DNA of 64,000 bases from Toxotes chatareus (lineage: Eukaryota > Chordata > Actinopteri > Toxotidae): positions 18,053,095 through 18,117,094 of the forward strand of contig CM028901.1 of the NCBI GenBank assembly GCA_016801885.1, given 5' to 3'. How positions within the stretch are numbered: position 1 is the first letter of the stretch; each line of letters opens with the position of its first letter. The notes beneath the pieces are model-generated. The model was not told where the DNA came from, searched no databases, and worked only from the letters and a program-made list of their open reading frames with translations. The translations under genes were made by a program, and so were the position numbers. Below, piece after piece: positions 11,205-23,037 of the stretch.

Positions 11205-12951
11205 TCACATGCACAGTTAGCAACTTTATTCTCTCTTTTTTTTTTTTCCACCTTTCAAGTGTTTCAAGTGTTGCAGTATGATCTTATGCATCTCTATCAG
11301 GAAACCACAATCGTATTGATTTCTGAGTCAAGGCCATGGAATAGGAACAGCAGCCATATAATCTGGATCCACGGAGTCCATGGTTAGAGATGAAAACAGC
11401 TGTGGTATGTTCTCAATGGTTTAAAGTGCAATCTGTGGTTAACTTAAAAGCCTTGTTTGGAGGAGAAGCTGCCCCCCCTCCCCTCAGGGAGGCTTTTGGT
11501 GTTATCCTGTGTACATGCTGAGGTAAAACCACAGGAAAACACCACATAAGGTAGAGTGAGTAGAAATGCTTGGGATCTAAACGGTCTTGCAGACTTCCCA
11601 TTCTGCAACCCTGTGCTCATTTTGCTTCTTATTTTCAGCCGCTGAAAAAAAAGAAACTGAGGAAAGGCTGAACCAGTGAAACTGATCATGAAATATTGAT
11701 GTGCAAGAACTGGTTTGCCCCACAGCAATTTCATGTCTAGACTGTATTTCATTTCCTCGCATGGGATAATCTTATGAGTCAAATTGTTTTGCCCCCCCCC
11801 CCCCGACACCCATAGCACTTCTTTGTCGCTGCTCTTTAACTTCACTGTTGATTGTTTTAAGCTTCACTAAGGAAGATTGTACTGTAAAAATATATTTTAT
11901 CAGCCTAAAGCACTAAGTGGAGCCGTAGCAGAATAGTGTTCTACCCCCATTAACCAAGGCTAATGTACTAATTAAATCTGGATATTTGTTTTCTCACTTG
12001 AGGAAATCTCCATTAACTGGCTTGGTACAATGAGTATATAAGAGAAAGAGTCATACAGGGAATAAATCAAACAAAAACAAGTAATAATGGTTTAAATACA
12101 CAAATAAATTCAGAACTATGTGAGAGAGAATGACAAAGAATTTACAAAATTAAAGCGTTGGATCTGTTACATCTGTGGAATCAAGATAATAATAACAGGT
12201 TTTTATGGGTTTTCAGAAAAAAAAGACTCCCTATTGTTTGTCGTCTTCTCCGACGTGTTTTACCGTATTTTGCTGCGTCACGTTCTAACTAGAGAAAGTC
12301 TGTTCAGTTGTTATGGTGATTTATCTGTCTGTTTCTAAGAGAAATATCTCAAAAATATACAGTGGTTTGTTGGAATAAACCACAGCCCAGCAGATGTGGT
12401 CATGTACTGAATCAAACTTGTCCACCACCACATTATATGGTTTTGTGGGTATTTGTGCAAACCCTGCTTCGGCTGGTCATTTCAGAAAAAGCCCCCCCCA
12501 GGCAACATGCCCCGTAATCTGTCTGAATGTTGTTGGGCATCCATCAGAGCCTGAGGCACAAAGTCCCACAAGAGCTAATCGAGGTGGTAACAGAGGTGTA
12601 ATGGAAACATCCTGCAAAACCTCTACAGCTCCGTCTGACTGCCAGTAGCCTCTGGTGTGTGTATATTTTGGCGAGTTGATGTTGCTCCTTATCACAAAGC
12701 TCCTGCATCTGATGTACACTCGTACACACGTCTAGCACACAGTGGTACATCGTACAGGCTATTTTTTACTGCATGATAAAAAGTGAAAACCAGCCAACTA
12801 TGCTTTTTGTGCTATCTTTGAAAAAGAACATAATAAGTACTATACGTTTTGGATTTATTTAATTACATTTTGGCTACTGGTCAGCTATAAACTCTACCCA
12901 CACAGCACATGACGACTCAGAAAATGACAGATTTCGTATGGGATGAAGAAA

Positions 12952-12982
<31 letters not shown>

Positions 12983-13769
12983 TACATTTTTAAAAAATGA
13001 AAGTGAGGATGACATAAGAAACCATCAATGAGAAAAACTGCATCTGTATCTGTGGTTTGCTGTATTTATAAATGGCAAACTCCTCAACACTGGGGTAAAG
13101 AGCATCGTCTCTGGATGTTTCCAAATGGTTTTCCAGGCTGTCATCTGAACCTAGAACGATATCAGTCTCTCAGTTACTACGTTTATGTTGGTTGTGTTTC
13201 AGGTGCAGGTCTACATATAAGATGTTCCTTGTTCCTTCATGTTCCTTTTAAAAAAAAAAAAAAATGATGGTGTCTCTGAACATAATCCAGCCAGTGTTTA
13301 CATTCCCTACAAAACATTGATTTAGTTGTACAGAAAACTTAATTCCTAGAAGACAGAGTTGACTCCATTGCTAACCGTCCATGTGCGGCAGCCGGAGACC
13401 AGTTCAGGTTATCCTCTCCTCTCGTCTTTCTAACATTCCGTGTCCTTGCCCACTCGTCCTCCCTCCTCCCTCGCTTCCTCCCGTTCTCTGGCTCTCCTTC
13501 CTGCTGGCTGCTGTTGTCCTGTGCTGTGATTAGGATTGACATATTCCCTGGAGCTTTTCTGTTTGCCTGTGATTGAGCATGCTGGCTGCGCCTTCTTGCA
13601 TTCACCCCTGCTAACCTTACCTGACCAACCCGTTTAAAGCTTACAGCTCACTGCCATGAGGAAATTCTCCCCTTTTCACCGTGAAGCCGCTTCAATATTG
13701 GAATACTCAAGTTGTAAACAAGGAACATTTAAAGATTTTCACCCTTAAAAATCCTCTCAAGGTTGGCTG
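11205..13769. other. Non-coding stretch, nothing recognised apart from simple repeats
   Basis: No ORF with a domain. It holds homopolymer runs (C-run 11792-11804) and the A-run plus (TA)12 microsatellite at 12949-12984. Short ORFs at 12394-12750 overlap on both strands and look like chance. Confidence 0.5.
12949..12984. repeat. A-run plus (TA)12 microsatellite
   Basis: Twelve adenines run into twelve perfect TA repeats. Such A-run/TA junctions often arise from retroelement tails, but no element is recognisable next to it. Confidence 0.95.
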
Positions 13770-14280
13770 GGGACTGTCAGTGGACAGATATTTTCAGGTC
13801 TCTCCAGAGATGTTTGGTTGGGTTTCAAGTCAGGGATATAGCTGAGCCACTCAAGGACATTCACAGAGTCGTCACTATTGTGTTACCTTGGCTGTGAGCT
13901 TATGGTCACTGTCCTGTTGGAAGGTGAGCCTTTGACCCCTCCGGACCTCTGGTCCTCTGGACCAGGTTTTCAGTCAGAATATCTTTGTGGCTCCATTCAA
14001 CTTTTAACTCTGTTCCTGCTGCTGAACAACAACCCCCCCCCCCCCGCCCGTTTCAAAGTTCTTCCATTTAAGAATTATGTTCTCTGTTCTCCTGGGAGCC
14101 TTCAATGCAGCAGGGGGGGGGGGGGTTGTAGCCTTTCACAGATCTGTGCCTCAAGACAATCCTGTCTCTGAGCTCTGCAGGCAGGCAGCTCCTCGAACCC
14201 GATGGCTTGGTTTTGCTCTAATATGCACTGTCAGCAGTGAGACCTTATAGAGGCAGCAAGGGGTCTGAATAAGTTATATA
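13770..14280 (-). pseudogene. Tc1-like transposase pseudogene with internal deletion
   Basis: The minus strand carries both ends of a Tc1-family transposase. Around 14110-14200 it reads ELRDRIVLRHRS, part of the N-terminal helix-turn-helix, followed by a 'VASIILKWKK'-like segment near 14040-14090. Around 13800-13845 it reads WLSYIPDLKPN, the decayed counterpart of 'WPSQSPDLNPIE', which carries the last acidic catalytic residue. The distance between them is too short for a full catalytic domain, so the middle is deleted. C and G homopolymers at 14032-14045 and 14112-14124 disrupt it further. The flank at 14254-14275 ('AAGGGGTCTGAATAAG') also resembles the end region of this element family. It is clearly non-functional. 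Confidence 0.8.
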
Positions 14281-17271
14281 TATATGTGTGTGTGTGTATG
14301 TATTGAGTCGCACAGCAAATATGTTCCTAAACTTCCTTTCCTAACCTCGCTGTCACAGCTCTTTGTGCTGACTGTGTGGTGTGCAGCTGATATTCTCTCG
14401 GCCATGACTGCTGTCACAGCGCTGGTCTGGAACAAATGAAGCCCACCGTCCTCATGACCCCTTGTCTCTTGTGTATCATTAACCAAACCCCCCACGCACA
14501 CACACTTGGCTCTGGTAGCCTCTGCTGTCACAGTGTGGCTTTATCACGGGACGCAACAACATTGATGTAACATTGAGCTCAGGCTCTGGCTGTGAGCAGC
14601 ATTCTGAAAAGAGTTGACGCAGAGAACCACTGACTCTTGTTGCCGTTGAAACAGTGAAGTGCATTTTGCATTAAATATCCCCCCCTCTCACCCTCCTCTG
14701 TAATCCATACTGAAGGACAGAGTGGCTCCTCAGGCTGTAAGAACTGCACTGTGGGATAGGGCTGACAAAAAACAACAACTGTAAGGCATGGCAGTGATAC
14801 AGTATGTGACATCATATGTTTCAGCCTGTACAACAGCCAACAATCTGTACACAGTGTGGCAAGGCTCTGTGAACATGCTTGGAACAGTATTCTCTTATCA
14901 ACTATGAGTGAAGACATTAGACAAATTTGAAGAAAAAAAAAGTGGCACCCAGGGCTAAAAGTTAGAAGTGATACAAGGTCATGGTTTAAAGATGAAAGCG
15001 TTTATCTTCTGTTTGCTTTTTGGATGCAGAGAAAGTTGACACGTTAGCATGGCGCCAGTGAACATGGGCTTAAGAGGAAAGTCTATACATGGATATCAAG
15101 ACCTCACCCCCACCTGGGATTAGTAAGCAATATGTTTGTAAATCTGATCTGTATAAGGAAGAAACATACTGGCGTAAAAGCATGAAAAATGCATTGCAGT
15201 TACGTGTCCTCTTGCCACTTCTTGCTGTATGAGTTTCTGATAAGTCTGATAAACCCTCACAGGCTTCACACAGCAGCAGAATCCACATCTGCATCTCTAA
15301 AGTGGGCGAGGAGCTGTGCACATTTATGCATGTGGCACAGCAGCTGTTACCACATTAATTATTTAAAAATGATTAATCCGGACATGCCAAAGGTAGCAAA
15401 TCCTGTACTTACTTCTATATTTGCCTCTACACCAAAGACGTGTTCGTTGTCACGAACAGACTCCAAGTTAGTACAAAGAGAGCTCGTAGTCCTGGTGGGT
15501 CCGGGAGCTCAGGTGAAAGCTGTTGGGATATTTTGATTTTGCTGTAAGTAGAACTCAGATCCATTTCATCTGGAAAGTTCATGTTTTGTGTCCATTCTAA
15601 TTTCAATTTAATGAAATTCCGTCTATTGCACAACAAAACCCACCAGCGTTCAGAGCAGCATCTGCCTTGACTTCCGCTCGCTGACATTAATCATTAAGGG
15701 CAGCGAGCTGAGAACTGTGGACTCCTAACTGTACTCTGTGCATCATTTTCAGGAACAGCCCTTAAATATAAAACTATTGGGCCTAAAAGAGTTCATTCTC
15801 TGTAGTGATTGATGTTAGTTTGTGTTGTGTGGATATTTTTTTCCCTTACAGTGGAGCAAGACAAGGAGAAAGGAGGCAGTTTGCAAGTGGGAGGAGGAAC
15901 AAAGAGATAAGAGTTTAATGCAAATTAATCAGTGAGATCACCGTCGTGGATAGATACTGAAAGAGCCTGACATGACGCACAAGGCAAATGATGTTTTATT
16001 TTTTTTTTAAATATTTCAAGTTATAAATTAGTCATATATTTAAAGTTTTTAATATTTAAAGTTATGTGCAGTTTAATACGGCAACAAAACGCTTCCTGAT
16101 TGCACTCGATATAACTGTTTCCATTCTTTCAATAAAGAAGTCAGTCAGAAGTAATTGCAACCTTGATCTGACTTCATGCTGCGCTCAGCTCAAGTAGTTT
16201 TCCCACACAGCAGCAGGAAACAGTGAAAGGAAGCCGGTTACCACGCTGAGGCGTCGGAGGTGTTCAGCCTGTCGCCTGCAGCTCTTCATCTAACAGCTCA
16301 CTGTGGCTGCTCCTGCTCGTTCTATCAACCCCCTCCCAACCCCCCACAAAATTCAGAAATCTTAAGCATTTACAGCTTTAATCAAAACAACCATCTGAAG
16401 TAAGCATAACCCAAACACGAACCCATGTTTGGTTCTGGTGAGAAATCATTCTTTTTTTTTTTTGTTTGTCCGTTCAAAGTTCACCAATTTGCCAGCGTTC
16501 CCTCTGAAAACACAGTGTTTTGCTTTTCCTCTTTGTTCTTGTCCACTGAGGTTTAAGCAGAACCAAAGTGATTAATTCTGCATCCAGAAATAACTGCAGA
16601 GCTGAAACTCCAATCTCCACATGATCACCTCTGTTCTCTCTCTCTCTCTCCCACCGCTGGCCTCTGCCCAAAGCCCTGCTACTGCCAGTCCAATTGTCCA
16701 CTGAAGCTAATGTGCTGATCATTGCTTTAAAAAAATAAAAAAAATGTCTGCACACATGCTGGCACTTTAGGTTTGATTCCAAGCTTTCTCATCCTCCATC
16801 TCTCTCAGAACACAGAGAATTTAGACTTCCTCTCTTCATATTCCCAGTCTACGCCTGTCGGCTCAGTGGGCGAAGCCACATTTTCCCCAAAGTGGTGAAA
16901 ACGGCAGAAAAAAAAAAAAAAGTTAAGGACGTTATTGGTTTATGGTGCTTCAGTAAGAGCTCTTCCACTCGTCTGTCATTTCTTTCCATCCATATATCCT
17001 ACAGCATAAAATCCCTCTACTTTTACTGTCACATTTAACTGCAGCAAAGATATGAAGCTGTCACACTTGAGCCTGCTTGCTGCAATGTAAAGCTGCAGCT
17101 GGGAGACATGATACAGTGAGAGCTGGGACTCACCTCTGACCCTCTGCAGAGCCAGTGAATGTATGAATGGACAGTGTATAGCAGTGAATGCTGTGCATGT
17201 AATCCTCATCTCACTGACTTCATTTAATTATCACATGCCTTTTTGAGTCTTTGCAGGGTGGAATGGCTAAA

Positions 17272-17306
<35 letters not shown>

Positions 17307-17757
17307 TGTGTGTGTGTGTGTGTGCGTGTGTGTGTGTGTGTCTGCCGCCTGGTGTTTTATTTCCTCTCTGGCCATTGGCAGTTCAGTGGAACAGATTGTC
17401 AGCTCTGCATCCCGGCTTTGATAACGCAGCATTTGCAGTATGTATTTTTATCAGTAGCAGAACAGAGTCTGGCTCTGCAGATCTCATGATGTAAGCGGGG
17501 CCCGACGCGGCACCAGCGTTTCATGGTTCGAACAACAACGAATGTGCTTGAAATTATAGATAATAAAAACGGGGTGTGACGTGTACATTAGCTAGTGCCT
17601 GCAAAGGTCTGTTCATGGTTCTTTAAAGTGCTCCACGTTCTGCCCGGGTGCTCTGTGCTCCAATAATTTATTCTACACATGTCGTGAATATGTAACCACA
17701 GCCTTTTCATAACTGCCATGCTACTGCATTATCATTAAAATTTAATTTGATGGAACT
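14281..17757. other. Non-coding stretch with microsatellites
   Basis: No recognisable gene. TA/TG dinucleotides continue from the Tc1 edge (14275-14297). A long TG array lies at 17272-17342. The ORFs at 14479-15687 are short, overlapping and without domains. Confidence 0.5.
17272..17342. repeat. (GT)n microsatellite, about 70 bp
   Basis: Roughly 35 GT units with two interruptions (one TA near 17299, one GC near 17325). It is the longest dinucleotide array in the window and likely length-polymorphic. ORFs reported through it are artefacts of the repeat. Confidence 0.97.
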
Positions 17758-17832
17758 CCAGTGGTGGAAGAAGTATTCAGATTCTTAAGTGGCAGCAATG
17801 CAGGTTACACTGTAAAAATACACGAGTTAAGG
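17758..17832 (+). repeat. Fragment of a common teleost MITE (left end)
   Basis: 'CAGTGGTGGAAGAAGTATTC' opens a fragment that continues to 'CACTGTAAAAATAC'. This is the familiar left end of a short inverted-repeat DNA element in fish genomes, whose interior is rich in 'AAGTAAAAGTAC' motifs. Only the end is present. A fragment of the interior or other end lies at 41500-41640. Confidence 0.55.
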
Positions 17833-17890
17833 AAACTTAGTTCGAATCAGAATCTGAATAATAAGTGGTGGGTGAAAACAGCCTCTACCT

Positions 17891-18532
17891 CCTATATGTC
17901 AAAGTCAAGGCCCACGGGCCACATCCGGCCCGCAAAAGAATTTTCTATGGCCCACCGGGATGATATTTGATTAGTATTAGAACCGGCCCGCTGCCGTTTT
18001 GCGTGTGCCAATACCACATTACCCACAATGCAACGGTAGCGAACAGACTCACTGCAGTGCTAGCCTGGTTGTCATGACTACCAAAACTCTTCGCGCTATT
18101 GCAGTGCAGCAAGCGGGCATCGTTTTAATTATCCATCAGCAGTCAGAGCAGATGTTGACTTTCAGCTACCCCCCCCCCCCCCTAAAAAATGGCTAAACGG
18201 AAGGTGGACGCTTGAAATTACTAACAGAGCCATAAGACAATATTGCTTTATTCATTTAATGTACAGGACATGTGATTTCTCTCTAAAGGAAGTTTGTTTT
18301 TGTCTATGTGCCTGTTGAAAATGTTTTCACTGGAAATTACTGACAGAGCCATAAAAAATACTGGATTATTCATTTAAACATTAGCCTAATAGTATACACC
18401 TTGTTAGGTACTGGTTCAATAGGCTATGTGTAATCATTTCAATATGTTTTAATAAACGTTGAATCAGCCCGGCCCTTGGCCTGTAGCAAATTTGTTTTTT
18501 GGCCCTCTCTGTATTCGATTTTGACATCCCTG
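17891..18532. mobile_element. hAT-type non-autonomous element with 8-bp target duplication
   Basis: A 642-bp element flanked by perfect CTCTACCT repeats at 17883-17890 and 18533-18540. Both ends carry ATGTCAAA at the sixth base (left CCTATATGTCAAAGTC; right, reversed, CAGGGATGTCAAAATC). Just inside are GGCCC-rich subterminal blocks (17903-17931 and 18468-18505). This 'TGTCAAA..CAAGGCCC' end is typical of a widespread vertebrate hAT family. There is no transposase ORF. A C14 run sits at 18169-18182. Two similar internal segments ('GGAAATTACTGACAGAGCCATAA' type, near 18214-18236 and 18332-18354) suggest an internal duplication. It sits at the YLDD codons of a Gypsy fragment. Confidence 0.88.
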
Positions 18533-19020
18533 CTCTACCTGGACGACATTCTAAGCTTCTCCAAGACCGTAGAGGAGCATGTTCAGCAGGTTCAGACTGA
18601 CAACCCTTTGTCAAGGTGGAGAAACACAAAATTCCAGCTCCAACATCGGGCACTGCAAACTTCTGACTGTCAGGTTTAGCTCTGAAGGAGAGGAGACACT
18701 GGTCAGAGGAGGCTGAGCGGTCATTTATGGTGTGAACCGACCACAAAAACCTTGAGTCCATGTGCTGCACCAATCGTCTGAACTCCCTTCAGGCCACCAG
18801 GTATGCTCTCTTCTTCAAGAAATTTATCTTCACTGTCTTGAATCTCCCAGGCTCAAAAAACTGAAGACCCTGTCACACCAGTTCCAGTCGCCCTGCAGAA
18901 TCAGAGAAGGTCTTTCCTGCATCATTTGAGGGATCACCAGGGGAATCAAGTGGAAGGTAAAATCATCACACACCAAATACCCTAATCTATCCATCTGTCC
19001 CTGTACTACCACTGCTGTCC
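18533..19020 (+). pseudogene. Ty3/Gypsy pol remnant (RT YLDD and RNase H)
   Basis: Reading right from the hAT target duplication the plus strand gives LYLDDILSFSKTVEEHVQQ, the catalytic YxDD box of a Gypsy reverse transcriptase and its following helix. After a deletion and frame change it reads WTDHKNLESMCCTNRLN with ALFFKKFIFTVLNLPGS (about 18730-18860), the end of the RNase H domain. A spacer-like 'ESEKVFPAS' follows near 18900. In an intact element some 250 codons lie between YLDD and this block, so most of the thumb and connection region is gone. No upstream RT is visible left of the hAT insertion. Confidence 0.8.
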
Positions 19021-22000
19021 CAGCTCATCTCCACTCTCCACTGTTCTCCAGTGCAGCTGGAGCTGAAGGGCTGGTGGTTAGCAGGGGGGGCTGCTCGCAT
19101 TTCTTGCAGCATGCTGACACGGAGGCCGATCCAGAACCGGTAACAACCTGCCAAACTGCCTGCTCGGGGCCAAGTTTGAGCTGTAAATTCAGCCCATATT
19201 TATCCTATTAGCGAAACCAGAGTCACACTGCAGCGAGGGCCTGATGTGGGCCAGGAACTCTGCCTGACCTGTTCCGGAGCTGGCCCAGCTGGGGCGATGC
19301 TTTAAAAACTGTTCAGGCACTCATTCTAATACGTCTGCGTGTTTACGGCCTGTGGAGTTGATATTATTTATACATTTTATTATTACATAGGCTATCTGCA
19401 CCCGCCACCATATCAAATTTTCTTTATTGTTGGTCGGTACTCCATGAATAAATATGTGTGTATCCTTTCTTTTTTTTTTCCTCCAAAGACGTAGGAAGAC
19501 ACAGAACACTCTGAGGGTTATTTGTTCTGTCCAACACTTTGAGACTGTGGGCTATGAAGAGCCTCCAGAGCTGGCAGTGAGGCTTTTAGTCAAAAACGTA
19601 GTCGGACGTGTCGTGCGCCGTATTTGCTGAAACTCAAAACACCCTTCAACCACTCCGCTGTCATTTTCTGCAGCTGTTCCCACTTGTAATCTACAAACCT
19701 TAGGCTCGGTTGTGTAGGATCCTAATGCCTTGTACTGTCATATTCACCCACTCCGCTCTTTAGGGATAGGAGTGTGAGCTGAATCTGAAATTCAGAGCAT
19801 CGCATGGCACCCCGAAATGCCGAACATTTCTGAACAGAGCATACTCTTCATGACACAACAATCTGTTGTATTTCTTGTTATCTTGTTATGAGCTCCTGTC
19901 ATGGCATTAATAAATGAAAAGCAATCCGTTTTCATAGCCCCCTGGGAAATTAAATGAAGCAGTCAAAGAAGCAATAAATCAGCTGCCTGTTTAAAGACCT
20001 CCTAGCAGCATTAATGCAACAGTTTTCAGAGGTTATTAGTTAATTGTCAACGATAGCCCTGCTCGAGACAAGCGTTTGACTCTATCATTTAACCGCAAAA
20101 TTATTAATGTATATCATCCACAAAGTGGTTTACTCTTTATTTATTGCACCTGTTTAACTCTGAATTCATGGTTAGGGGAGTTGCATCCATTTGTCTCAGC
20201 ATCCAGTCAGTGGTATCTGTGTCTACGTTCAGGACTCTCCCATGTGTGTCTACGTGGTTAGATGGTGTTTTTCCTTTCCTCCCACCCGAGAGCTCAGGTA
20301 ACAGCAGGTAACTTTTTTTTTTAAAGTCTGAACAAAAGCAGAACTGGCCCAAAACCCAACAGACCCGACACCAGGCAGATGGGCTGATTTGTCTCAGAGC
20401 ACCAGGCCTATCTGTGAGCTCAAATACAGAGTGCTTCAAACGCTCTATTCTTAGCTGTGAGGGAGAGAAAACAGCAGTTTTACGTTGTGTATAAATGTTA
20501 TTGATGGTACAAAGGTTATATAACAGTATCTGCAATAAGCTCGTAATGTTCAGTGTTTGCTGAAACTGTTTCAGGGTGGTGTCATTGTAGTTTGCATTAC
20601 ACAGAAAGGTGTTAGGCCTTAATCTGTCAGTACAATGCAAAACAGTTCATTCATACAGTTGTGGCACAGCCTGGAGAATCGACTTGGGGGGGTTCCTCTG
20701 CCAAAAATGAACTGGTATTAACCCCTGTTCCCCCTCCCCTCTCTGCATCATGTAAAGTATTTATGTACTGTGTAGTTGATTGTCTGCATCAGTGGTACAC
20801 ATTCCCAAACAAAAATCGCAGTGAACCTAATTGAGCCCAAACGGCTTCTCACACTCTGAAACTGAAACTGGGGCGTCTGGGTGCCCCGGGGTCTTGGGGT
20901 CCCAGGGCTGTTGGTAATCTAGCTTTAGTTGTGGGTGGAAGTGCGTCAAAGAGGAAATGAGTCAAAGAGGAAATGCTCCAAAGAGTTCTTCTAACGAGTC
21001 AAGTGGTTGTGGTCAGATTTTGCTGTTTCATTTTACAGTTAACACATTTTTCTAATTAAGGACGTCCTGGTCTTTGTGTAATGATGAACTGTCATGAGAC
21101 CTGCTTCAGTTCTGCTCGCACAGAGTCCTGTCGTTGTTGTTTGATGTTACTTTCATGTATTGTGTATATTCAGTCTTACCTACTGAGCTACTTCATGGAA
21201 CAGAGCCATATACACACACACACACACCTAAAATAATTCTATGATAACAGCACCATTGCCAGCCATATATATGTTTTATTTTTATAAATCACATCACAGA
21301 TCATATAAAATATTAATGTAGCACATAAGTTCCATATCACTCTCATTCTCATTTCTCCTCTGTGCTCGTTCCCCGGTTAGCAAAGAGTAACAGGCAGAGG
21401 GACAATGGTTCAGTGGGCTGGGATGAAGAGACTGTAGATCAAACATCATTGCCCCATTGTAGGCAGTTGGACTCAGGGGAACTGTGCAGTCCAAGCAATT
21501 CACTTTTGCAGTAATGAATCAAAGGCATATTTCAGAGGACTGAAATACATCTGTGTGTGAGTGTAATCGTTGATGTGCACTCAGGCCTCCTGGCTGCGGG
21601 ACACAATGAGCTTACTAGTTAGGATAATTTGCATCTTTCTCCTCGTCGGCTTGACTTACATAAGTCTTTCTCTCGCAATATGCTGATTCAGACGTCTTCC
21701 GCTCTCTCCCTGCTCGCACTTAATTGGCTCTGCAAAGCCTTTTTTTTTTTTTTATCAACCCTGACGGCCTTTGCTCCGAATCACTCTTTATAATCATGAC
21801 ACCATATTTTTCTGAGCGCTGTGATTAGCTCAGGTCCACGGGTGGATTTCACTAAAGGCTGAGGCAGATGTTTCCCTGTGTCAGGCCTGGAAGACTGTTA
21901 AGGTAAACACCTGGACTGTCCCGCATGTTTTTTTTTTCCCACATTAATTCAGTTCAAGTGCAGCGTTGCTCTCTATGAAGACAAATCACCCGTCTTATTT

Positions 22001-23006
22001 CCTTACAGTGTCAGGTCACTCCTGTCTTCCCTCTGTTCTTCTGAGGAACCAGCTCCATTTGAAAACTAAACGCCCAAGACAGCCATTCTCAAAAACAGCC
22101 TTTGAAGTTTTTAAAGCTTAAATGACTCAGTCTTCTGGCTCTGCTGAGAGCTTCAGGGAAAGACGCATGGTAATTTATTTCCTGGTGTGTTGACACATGA
22201 AAGCATCAAGCTGTCAGAGTCCTTCACAATGAGTGCGGGGAGTGAACTCTTATTCTTTAGCTCCAGTGGATTCACTCAAAACACAATCATGCTCACACCT
22301 TGCACAGAGTCACTTTGGGGGCAGGAATAATCCCATTGGTTCAGAGGTATTCACTGTAACTCCAGCTCTATGAACACAGGTGGAACCCACTGGGCTCAGG
22401 GGGAGATGGCTCCACGGCCTTGTAAGGGCTTGACCACTCAGCTCACATATCTTTGCACTGAAATGTGCTTCATATGAGGGCTGTATAGATTTGTTAAGTG
22501 TGAGGACCACTAGTTCTGGAAGTATCTCTACTCCCGAAGCTATCGAGTCATCTGTAATGATGCGTGTTTTCATGTTCTACATGTATTTGAACATATCTGC
22601 TAAATCAACGAAAGAGTGGAAAGAAATATGAAGGCAAGCAAGCTACACTAGGATCTTCGGTAGGCACTGTATGGATCTGCAGATCAAGGGTTATCCTCTG
22701 CGAGGGATGATCTCTGTTATAGCTGTGGCTAAATGTTAACAGGAATGTGTTATGTTTTGCTCTGTTGTTCCGCTTCACAGATATATATATACATGGGGTG
22801 GTCTGGTCAAACACATGACGCAAGAGTGCTTGGCAACTCTTCCTACTTCCCAGATGGCTGACGAACAAGATGGTTACATGTTTCTCCCCCCGTGAGGTAC
22901 GTGTCAGCAATGACTGTGCTCCATTTCCTAGGCTGCAGCACAGCTAGGCACTTTCACAGACCTGTAAACAAATATCCTGTGAATGGCTGTGTATGGAGGT
23001 CCAGCA

Positions 23007-23037
<31 letters not shown>

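Noticed and set aside
17220..17494. ORFs made of Cys-Val or Thr-His repeats
   Set aside because: Readings of a (GT)n microsatellite.
20137..20640. 167-codon minus ORF
   Set aside because: No recognisable domain, no splice or promoter context, and stops are dense in the neighbouring sequence; probably chance.
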